Assembly: GCA_030248295.1 (NCBI GenBank)
Contig: JASANH010000737.1
Location: forward strand, 1 to 64,000
Length of the DNA: 64,000 bases
Direction: 5' to 3'
From: Mesodorylaimus sp. YZB2_4
Taxonomy: Eukaryota > Nematoda > Enoplea > Dorylaimida > Dorylaimidae
The notes below the pieces were generated by a model. It did no database searches, was not told the DNA's origin, and saw only the letters and a list, made by a program, of their open reading frames with translations. The translations under genes were made by a program, and so were the position numbers. The stretch's first letter is position 1; each line of letters begins with the position of its first letter. Below are positions 56,303-64,000 of this stretch, one piece after another.

Positions 56303-57541
56303 CCAGGCCTGTCGCAGGTGAAAATTTTCGATTAGGCATTTTTTCAGACAGCGCAAGGTTTTAGGTTGAGTACATTCTCAATTCTTACAAGTTTTTACCC
56401 TGAAGCAACAGGATCAGAAGGGTTAGATCTTGGGGATATAAGTTACGAGGAGAGAATTTACTGACAAAAGTCGGCGTGACAAGAACTACCTCGGGCCTCC
56501 AGCTTTCGGGGGGGGGGGGGGGGGTTGATTGTGACATCCAGGGGAATCTCTCCAACTCGCCACGGCCTGCCACTAAGTGAGGCTGGTAAACCATATTTTC
56601 AATACACATGCACTAATATTGTGGACTTTTATATCAAGCGTCAAGTCGATGAAGCTCAAAAAGTTAAAGAACGTGAATTTGAGAAATTCAGCATTGCGCT
56701 TCAGCGTGATCTTCTGTCTGAATCCCACCCATTACCATGATGCAATCTACAGTATCAGTCCTGTTCGAGAATCAATACCATACCCGCTGCCAGCATCGAC
56801 CGATCCCTCGATCCAGCCGAGCTGATACGCTGATCGGAGTGGGGATCAGCTCCCGATCCAATCCCACTGCTGGATCGGCCGGATCAGCAACTCATATTTT
56901 TCGCGCTTTATCTGCTAGGAATGATAAAATGAGACAAACTATAACACGAGAAAATCCCGCTTTTGTTTCAAATCAGTATTTAAATACTGTTACCCAGCAT
57001 CGACCAATCCGACCATCCCATATAGGCCTAGAGCTCAATCACGATCCAATCCTGCCGATCCCCTTCAAAAAAATAGATGATAGATAGGGATGACTCGTTT
57101 GGCGCGGCATCCGCACCAACCTGGCTGTTTCTCTGTCGGACCACTCCAAAGGGCACAAGAGAATTAACCAGCACCTAAAGCGGGATTAAGTCGTTATAGG
57201 GAGCGGGTTTAAAACACTGACTTTTTTGCCTGAATCAATTCCTGAAGTTGATAGCACTTGCTATTCTCCAAATTTTGTTTTTAATAAACAATGTTTAAGT
57301 GCGAGTGTCGTATTTTGTAAACACCACCTTGGTTTTGCATCAAACGTCAAATCACTTAGCGTTTTGTCTGTTTTCTTGCACTTGGACAACTAGGAGAAGG
57401 GTGAACGTGCCACAGCGACACCTGGGCGAAATTTGAATGTTCACAAAAAATTATATCTTCCCATTATTCATACTGCTTTACAATCTCTTTCTAATCGCAA
57501 TGCTGTAGTGCTCATGGATTTCTTCCACACCCTAAAGCCCA
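56303..57541. other. No gene seen; G17 tract and GATC-rich patch
   Basis: 56508-56524 is G17. 56810-56890 and 57030-57065 are rich in GGATCGG, CGATCC and GATCAGC words in both orientations, apparently a small inverted-repeat relic. No exon was recognised. Confidence 0.5.
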
Positions 57542-57649
57542 AAGTATAGTTCGATGCGATGCGGCACTTTTGGGTCAACTGACAATGTAAAAAGGTGCCT
57601 GAAACGTCGCATCGCAAGCTTATTCGACGCATCGCATCGAACTATACTT
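57542..57649. repeat. Perfect 22-nt inverted repeats, 108-bp unit
   Basis: 57542-57563 and 57628-57649 are exact reverse complements built on GTATAGTTCGATGCGATGCG, with a 64-nt spacer. Further partial pairing exists inside (ATCGCAAGCTTATTCGACGCATCGC). It could be a tiny MITE or a transcribed hairpin. Confidence 0.9.
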
Positions 57650-57741
57650 CCAGCTTAAGACAGCTGATACTGCGAGCTAACATAATTTCTACTTTCATTG
57701 CGAATCGCTCTTCGAGAACGGTAAAAGACTTGGTATTCTTT

Positions 57742-57960
57742 ACGATGGTCATTGCCGTCCGAAAGCACTCGACATGTTACTAAGGCGAACCTGAAGACGC
57801 ACCAAACGCATTTGGAATGAATCCACCATTGTGTGTTTGCGAAGTACTACCTCACGGAAAAGAGCCATTGTGCTTATATTTGATACTCCCCCATCGAATC
57901 CCACCTTTTATCATACTGTACAGCAATCTATAAGTCCTGTTCGAAAATCAATACAATATT
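57742..57960 (+). repeat. GGTCATTGTGACGTTCG repeat, copy at 57.7 kb
   Basis: GATGGTCATTGCCGTCCGAA, CGACATGTTACTAAGGCG, GGAAAAGAGCCATTGTGCTT and TTCGAAAATCAATACAATA follow the order seen at 55722-55930. Confidence 0.75.
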
Positions 57961-58230
57961 TGTGCATGCACTCTGACTTATGCGCGACATTTTTATAGTT
58001 TGACTCATTCTTTTTTGGTGATCCCAGACAAAGAGGAATAAATTTATTGGAGATCGATTCAACGTTTTTTTCTTTAGCTGACTGGCTCTGAAAGTCAAAA
58101 GAGACGGGACTGCGGGCAATGTCATCACTTGTCGCAGGTGAACATTTTCGATTCGGCATTTTTTTAGATAGCGCTTCAGGTTTTATGTTGAGTCCATTCT
58201 CAATTGTTACCCTTTAGCCACTGGATTTCA

Positions 58231-58740
58231 GAGGGCCCACAAGGGAACATTGTCAATCGTCAAGTCGAACTTGGCAAAACCAAAAATTTTATGCTCCTGC
58301 AGCTGCAGAGGAAAGCTCTCTGCACATTATTATTATAGAGGCGTCTGGCCATCCAGTCAGTAGTGGTCAGCGCTTAAATTCCGCAGATTTTCAAATTTTT
58401 CATGTGGAACTCGAGCGTTCGGAAAAACAAGCAGGGCTTTTTCCAAACTCGGTTTTCCGATTTGTGGTATCAAGCATCAAACACTCTCAGAGTTTTTTTT
58501 TAAAAAAACCCTAAATTCATAGAAAAAGGTAATTTCTCAGAGTTATTCAGAGTTTTTTCTTCAAATCCCCAAAAATCCAAAAAATTCACTTGACTTTTAG
58601 TGCTGACCACTGCTGACCAGTTGGCCAGACGCCTCTAATATTTTGCACAGAGCTTTCTTTTGCAGCAAGGAACATAGTACAAGTCTGGTTTTGTCATGTT
58701 CGACTCAATTGTTGGCGAGGTCCCCCTGCTAGACCCGGTA
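58231..58740. mobile_element. Inverted-repeat MITE (GGCCAACTGGTCAG family), full copy 2
   Basis: Left arm: CACAAGGGAACATTGTCAAT, AACCAAAAATTTTATGCTCC, GAGGCGTCTGGCCATCCAGT. Right arm: CCAGTTGGCCAGACGCCTCT, TTTGCACAGAGCTTTCTTTT, ATTGTTGGCGAGGTCCCC. The centre of about 230 bp has its own inverted AGTTTTTT/AAAAAAACTC words. Confidence 0.85.
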
Positions 58741-58869
58741 CTGTAAAAACACCGAAGTCGAGTGTTGGAAGCTTAATCGGAGCCTGAAATCCAAAAATCC
58801 AGTATGGAAAGCACCATGCGTGTTTTTCTCAACGCATGGGTTCTTTACTACTAAAATTGAATATCCGGT

Positions 58870-59010
58870 GAACTTCAGGCGCTGCTGACTGGTTGGCCAG
58901 CCGTCTCTAATATTTTTCACGGGGCTTCATTTCGCACCTGCGAACAAACTACAATTTCGGTTTCGAGAAGTTCGACCTGACGGGCGATGTTCCCCGATAA
59001 CCAGCAAGAG
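58870..59010 (+). repeat. Single arm of the GGCCAACTGGTCAG MITE
   Basis: GGCGCTGCTGACTGGTTGGC, TCTCTAATATTTTTCACGGG and GACGGGCGATGTTCCCCGA match a right arm. There is no left arm. Confidence 0.75.
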
Positions 59011-60149
59011 CGTATTTTGGATTCTTAGTTTTACCTCTGATTCGGAACTGCTTCTTGCGATTACATGAATAGAATTTGCTGACTTGTTAAAACATTTAGT
59101 ACATTCGTGGATGCCTGGTAAAGACCCATGTACTGTTGAGGGTTAGCGTCCAGCTTCTGCATTGTATCTGAAATTTGACCCAACCTAGGCGGAGTCGACT
59201 GGATTGTTACCCAGCTTTCGCTATCAAAACTAGTTACTTTGAGAAGTCTGTACCTGTTTGAATCGGTGGAGAATTCGAATTAGTCTGGTGCTAAACCACG
59301 AGCAACCCTTCCTTCCCGACGTCTACAGTAGTTTTTCTTTCCACATAGACTTCAGCTGTTCGAAGAAATCTTCACTGTAAATAGGAAACTTGGTAAGAAA
59401 GCATACAAACAGAGTGGCTCAGTCTAGTCCAGTCTATATTTAGTTTAAAGCTGCACAAATACAGGCTTTACAGGCCAAAAATGAAGCCACGCCACGCCAG
59501 GCCAGATGGCGGTCGCTCTCATGGCACGCGTGGGCGTCCTTTTACTTGTCCTTTTCGAGCGTGGGTGCGCCGAGATGTCTGCTAAAAGGTTTGTCTGCTT
59601 GGTGCGGGATTCCGGGGATCTGCAAAAATGCGCACTGTATATGTTGGTAACACAGGAGAATATGTATGGACAGAAGTCGGTGGGACAAGAACTCAGAATA
59701 GAGATAGACAGGTTGGGCGAGTGTATCTCCCTCCTTGGGAAATATGGTTGTCAGTCTATCTCCTCGACACCGCTTTGTTAGCGCTATTTAATCTATGTTA
59801 CCGCATACGAAATACATGTCATTCAAAAATGACTTGTCGTGGAGTGTTCTTATTTCTGGAAAGTTTCCAAGGCACATTGCGAATTCACGCTTGCAAGAGA
59901 GACACAAAATTCTATGATTAATGATGCAGAGGGGAAAAAGACCTCATCAGACAGGAACGTCAAATGCCTTGGCGTCAAACTCAATATGTTCATACTAGGG
60001 TGCAGAAAAAGATGTTCAACTTTGACGACAGCTACTCTCTGAAAGGTCTCCGCTGTGCATTTCGTCAAAGGACTTCCCGCCTTGTTTCAACCAAAGTCAA
60101 AAAAGTGATACGTGGGTGGAAAATATGAGGTGATACAAAATTATAACCC
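59011..60149. other. No intact gene seen
   Basis: Frames up to 97 codons (59506-59921) have no recognised domain. It may contain decayed upstream sequence of the receptor pseudogene that follows. Confidence 0.45.
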
Positions 60150-61075
60150 GCAACAACTGTCAATGCGACCACATATCTTTGCTGGATTTGTCTCTCCAGC
60201 TTTAGTATTGTAACAAATTTCCTCGTCGTTTTGACCATCGTCTCCTCGAAATCACTGCACAATAAAAGTCAATTTCTGATCCTAAGCCACACAGCTGCAG
60301 ACTTGGTGTCCATGTGCTGTTATTTGGGCACTGGTCTTTCTCGATATCTTGCTTATTTCTTTGAGAGACTAGAAACCTCGAATCAGTTGACTTGTATTTT
60401 GAAACAGGCTCCACTAAATTTTACAACTGGCACAGTCAGACACTTTTTATTCGCTATAGCTTGCGATCGATTTATGGGCTTGGCGTTACCGCTTTTTTAC
60501 AGAAGCCTTGATCCAAAAAAATATATCTTATTCATTAAAATAGTTGTTTGGGGTTTCACTGCGGCAAAACTGACATTCGCCTTTCTGATACACAACAAAG
60601 AAATATTTTTCCAGTTTGCACTTTTGCAACTAGTTTTGACTCTAAATTTACTTCTTACGAGATCACTGAAACCAATGTTTCGACTTGCGGCACTGCATTA
60701 ATTTATTTAATAACTTGTTCCATCATATTTTATCAATACAAATCGAAAAACTTTTCAAATGATTTTGTGAAAAAAGAATGGAAAAAGCAAATGGAATTTG
60801 ATGTTTTTGTAGCCCTTGTAATAATCGCTGTGACATTTTTCCTTGGTTACGGAACCGGTATGATAGTCTCGTCGATTGCTGAACGTGTGCGCAGTCTTTC
60901 CTTCACTATTTCACTGGCCCCAATCGTGTCGGGTGTCTCCCCGTTAGATCAGCCTCCCATTTATTTATTTATTTGAAATTTTATGGTGTTTTCAGTGTCG
61001 CACTTTCACAAATGTTCAAAAAGTCAAACGACGTGTCTCAATTGATTGTACCACTCCTACCAGCGGCCACAGTCT
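60150..61075 (+). pseudogene. Class A / chemoreceptor-like GPCR pseudogene with frameshifts
   Basis: A receptor can be followed through two frame changes. Frame one, from about 60160 to 60640, gives TM1 (FSIVTNFLVVLTIVSS), loop KSLHNKSQFLIL, TM2, TM3 with CDRFMGLALPLFYRS (the DRY position) and TM4. A shift near 60640 leads to a second frame with TM5 (GTALIYLITCSIIF), loop KKEWKKQMEFD, TM6 (ALVIIAVTFFLGYG) and TM7 (PLDQPPIYLF). After 60970 a third frame continues into an intracellular helix 8-like part (SQMFKKSN). There is no start codon with a plausible N-terminus. It resembles nematode Srsx-type receptors in DRF and loop layout, but the family assignment is tentative. It is unlike the GPCR at 32.9 kb. 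Confidence 0.65.
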
Positions 61076-61109
61076 TGCCCTCTGGTCGTCGAAGAAGTGC
61101 GATTCTGGG

Positions 61110-62629
61110 ACAATGCTCGACGACGCTCGACACATTTACAATGCTTGTGCATGACACTAGATGTTTTTTTTAATTTTCTGAGAATACTTTGTCTGCTTGT
61201 CCATTTGCAGAAAGCTCATATTCAACGTTATCCTAGTGACAGGCGATACTAATTTAGTTAATGGATCCATGTTTTCCTTCAGGGAAGAACCTAGCCGAAG
61301 TTTGTGCTATAATGATAACAAAGTCATCGTCACATAATGCATTCCACACATTGTCATATACTGTATGTAGTGTAATGTGCGAATAATACTGGTTGTGCAA
61401 ACGATGGATAATGTTTGTCTGTTATGCTTGTCTTTAAAAACTAGTAAAGTATATACCAGAAAATGGCTCGCTACGCTCGCAATTTTCTACTTGCTCGCTT
61501 CGCTCTCAGTTTGCTGAGGTGGCTTACACTAAATGCTCGATATGTCTACGCAATGCAGTGAAAATCAAACAGGATCGAAGTATCAAAAAGATTACTGTAA
61601 AAGTAACTCGCAAATATATCGCGCATATTGGGTCCATTCATAAAGAACGTACACCCTTCCGCACGGGGCTTATGTAAAGTGGACGTCCAATCTTCTAGAA
61701 TTGGCGGGAGATATCTTGGAAATAATATCAACATTATCAAAAGTAAATATTGCAAATAGAATAACCAGTATTTAAAGGACAACATTGGGCATGCTCGTCA
61801 TGGCGTAAAAACACCAGGTGTTTTTAGGATGTCCAGGTTCAAAACGATCTGTGCGTAACCCTTGCATCGCTATAAACTTTAGCTCACGCGCGCGCAGCAG
61901 TCTCCTTTATCTGCCGCCAAAATCAAATCTTGCGTTCACTGTTGCAACATGCCCTGCTGTTGTCCTTCAAATATTGATGATTCATTACACGACAATCGGG
62001 TTCGAAAAATTGATCCAAAACCGCTCAGCTTACTCAGATGGAAATATACCACTTTTTTAAAACATCCTTTATCTTCTGGTTTCTAATTGATCTAGTGTCC
62101 TCTGGTACCTATCTATAGACAGTCAGAATAACACGCTATTCACAGCTGGGCTCGAACACAAAACGCAATGACTGTACACTGCAGGGAAAGTGAATTGCAT
62201 ACTGAGACACCCCGATAAACAAATGCGCCCTTTAGCGCTAACTTATATTTTATCGATTATCTAGCGATCCGATCAAAAATCGAATATAAGATTTATATCT
62301 GTTTTGTCGAGCTCGAAATTCTTCACAGCTTTCATGTTGGGGTCAAGGGTGGCCGTCGCTGATAATTCCGAGAAAATCGGCAAAAACCCGTGATTTGTGA
62401 CTTTTAGCGCTCTCAGGCCTCCTCTTCTCGGCATTTTTATAAGTATGCTAATAAAACCTCAGTCTTACTTAATGAACCAGATTCTCTGATAAAACTAAAA
62501 AGAGCTGAAGTGCCGAAAATATTTTTTTAAAAAATGTGGAATATTCAAAACAGTGACAGTTTTGAGAAACCAACCGAACTAAGAATTGCTTTACGCCCCT
62601 CAAAGCGCTGGCAACTACAGTTGGTTGCG
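61110..62629. other. No gene seen; GGACGTCC repeat relic at 61625-61730
   Basis: 61625-61730 (GGGTCCATTCATAAAGAACG then AAAGTGGACGTCCAATCTTC and GGGAGATATCTTGG) is a deleted copy of the 11330/47545 repeat. 61465-61515 has GCTCGCTACGCTCGC words. The rest is unremarkable. Confidence 0.55.
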
Positions 62630-62765
62630 TACAAAATACGCATACGCAAAGTTTGCGTATTACGCATTGAAATTTGGATGCGTATACGCAAACGCATACG
62701 CATACGCATTCTAACCGATGCACGCATGTACGCATACGCAAACTGGCTTGTACGCAATACATACA
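62630..62765. repeat. Hexamer array of TACGCA / TGCGTA
   Basis: ACGCATACGCA is repeated with spacers in both orientations (ATACGCATACGCAAAG, TTTGCGTATTACGCA, GCATACGCATACGCATTC), about 15 hexamers in 130 bp. Confidence 0.85.
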
Positions 62766-64000
62766 ATGCGTACGCCGATAAAAGCAGCTTGAGCTAAATC
62801 ATAGAAAGCCGCGCATTTTTTCCAAACAATGGCGACGATAGATAGAGACAATGTGCTCACATCCTCTTATTTATCCATATTTCTTGTCTCATGACCAGAG
62901 TTATTGTCTGTAAGGCGTCTGCGTGTTTGAGTCATGCCTCATTTCTAGTTTAAACTGGCTTGCTCGTGGAAGGAAGAGCTACCATACTGTACATAATCCT
63001 TCTACCACATCTATCTCCTGTAAACTTCTTGTTTTGACTTTTATGATTCTTCTGCATGTCGCCATAAAGCTCTCATAAAAGCCTCATAAAGCCCATAGCA
63101 TAAAGAGAAGGTTTTTGTGCCACTTTGCATGCTGTGGTCCCTATGCAGGGTCCACGGTAAGGAGTGAGTATGATAGTTTGAAGCGATCCCGTAATACGCT
63201 GATTTATTTAGCCCCCTCGGTAAGGATTTCTCATGTACATTACGTAGGAGACCAAGAAGAAATGGTAAAAGAATTTGTATTCGAATCCGCGAGGTTTCTT
63301 CTCCGTGATTCACTTGTTAGGAGCTCTGAGGTTTCTCAATAAAGATCCTCCAAAACTGTATGAGGAAAATGCCAATAGGAAGCGGCTTGTTTTTTAAACA
63401 ATCGGGCAGCCAGGTGAACTGTGTTTCTACAGACCAGCATATAATATGGAATGCTGGAAAAAGACTTGTTTTTATAATCCAATTGGAATTTTGGCAAGCA
63501 TTCCTAGCTGACATTCTAAAAACCCTGTCATTCTTAAAAATCCTTATCTGATGTAAGAGTTCTTATCCGAAATTTGTGCAGGAAATCTGGAAAGTCTAAG
63601 CATTCTTCTTGTGAGTCTTAGGAATGTTTTGTGAGCGTGTGGCCGCTGCACTGCAAGCCTCCAAACGCTGGACTAGAATGTTATGTCAAAGAAACTTATC
63701 ATTCATTCAGGTCTGCGGCCCCAAAGCCAAAGTCTGTGATAGGTTTTTTGTATCATATACAGCTAAATATCACCTTGTGCCCCCGTGGCTATGGCATGTT
63801 GCGCGAGTGCTGAACAAGTGTTTCAAAAAGTACCGCGTTGGAACTATTCATGGCAATTAAGGCATTGATTGGATGGGAGCTGAGAGTACTCGGAAAGAAT
63901 CCATGATCGAAGCTTACAGGAATTTTTCCGGTTGGACTTCTAAAGCTGGCCATAAGCGGTAGCAAAATGTACTGTCATGTCAAAATGACCTTGCAGCTGC
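62766..64000. other. No gene seen
   Basis: Only short frames are present (up to 90 codons), without recognised motifs. A gene continuing beyond the window edge cannot be excluded. Confidence 0.45.

Noticed and set aside
1-64000. CRISPR arrays, bacterial operons, phage or viral genes
   Set aside because: None seen. All recognised genes are spliced or typical animal genes, and no regular spacer array is present.

Overview
The window is nuclear DNA from an invertebrate animal. Its genes are split by GT-AG introns with acceptors such as TTTTCAG and TTTTTTAG. Gene density is low, introns reach 4 kb, tRNA-derived SINE copies are present, and about half of the sequence is recognisable short inverted-repeat elements, microsatellites or long G tracts. 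No gene fixes the phylum. A degenerate chemoreceptor-like GPCR, compact C-type-lectin genes and splice acceptors just upstream of start codons fit an ecdysozoan or nematode-like animal, but that is inference.

Layout, left to right. 1-4.2 kb is gene-free and holds two transposon-like repeats. 4.2-5.1 kb is copy A of a C-type lectin (CTLD) plus PAN/Apple gene, broken by an in-frame stop. 5.7-11.9 kb is a proposed three-exon single-pass membrane protein whose long intron is filled by three repeats. 12.06-16.20 kb is an intact 11-exon SLC35D-type nucleotide-sugar transporter (354 aa). 17.22-30.44 kb is an intact 21-exon DENND5 (Rab6IP1) orthologue (1518 aa: DENN, RUN, PLAT, RUN). All of these lie on the minus strand. 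32.91-34.10 kb is a single-exon class A GPCR on the plus strand. 36.4-54.9 kb carries three more CTLD-PAN genes (B, C, D), again on the minus strand. Each has four exons of exactly 46, 224, 271 and 248 nt (262 aa). Copies C and D have transposons in their introns. 55-64 kb is repeat-rich, with one frameshifted GPCR pseudogene at 60.2-61.1 kb.

I rebuilt exon chains by joining frames across GT-AG (once GC-AG) junctions. DENND5, SLC35D and CTLD-PAN B, C and D each join without a frame break from ATG to stop. DENND5 (vesicle traffic) and SLC35D (Golgi nucleotide-sugar import, needed for glycosaminoglycans and glycoproteins) are housekeeping genes. The CTLD-PAN proteins are predicted to be secreted, glycosylated, cysteine-rich carbohydrate- or protein-binding molecules. 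The most unusual content is this CTLD-PAN family with its 5'-to-3' gradient of divergence, the unrecognised membrane-protein gene between SLC35D and copy A, and the dense set of fold-back elements, palindromes and G tracts.
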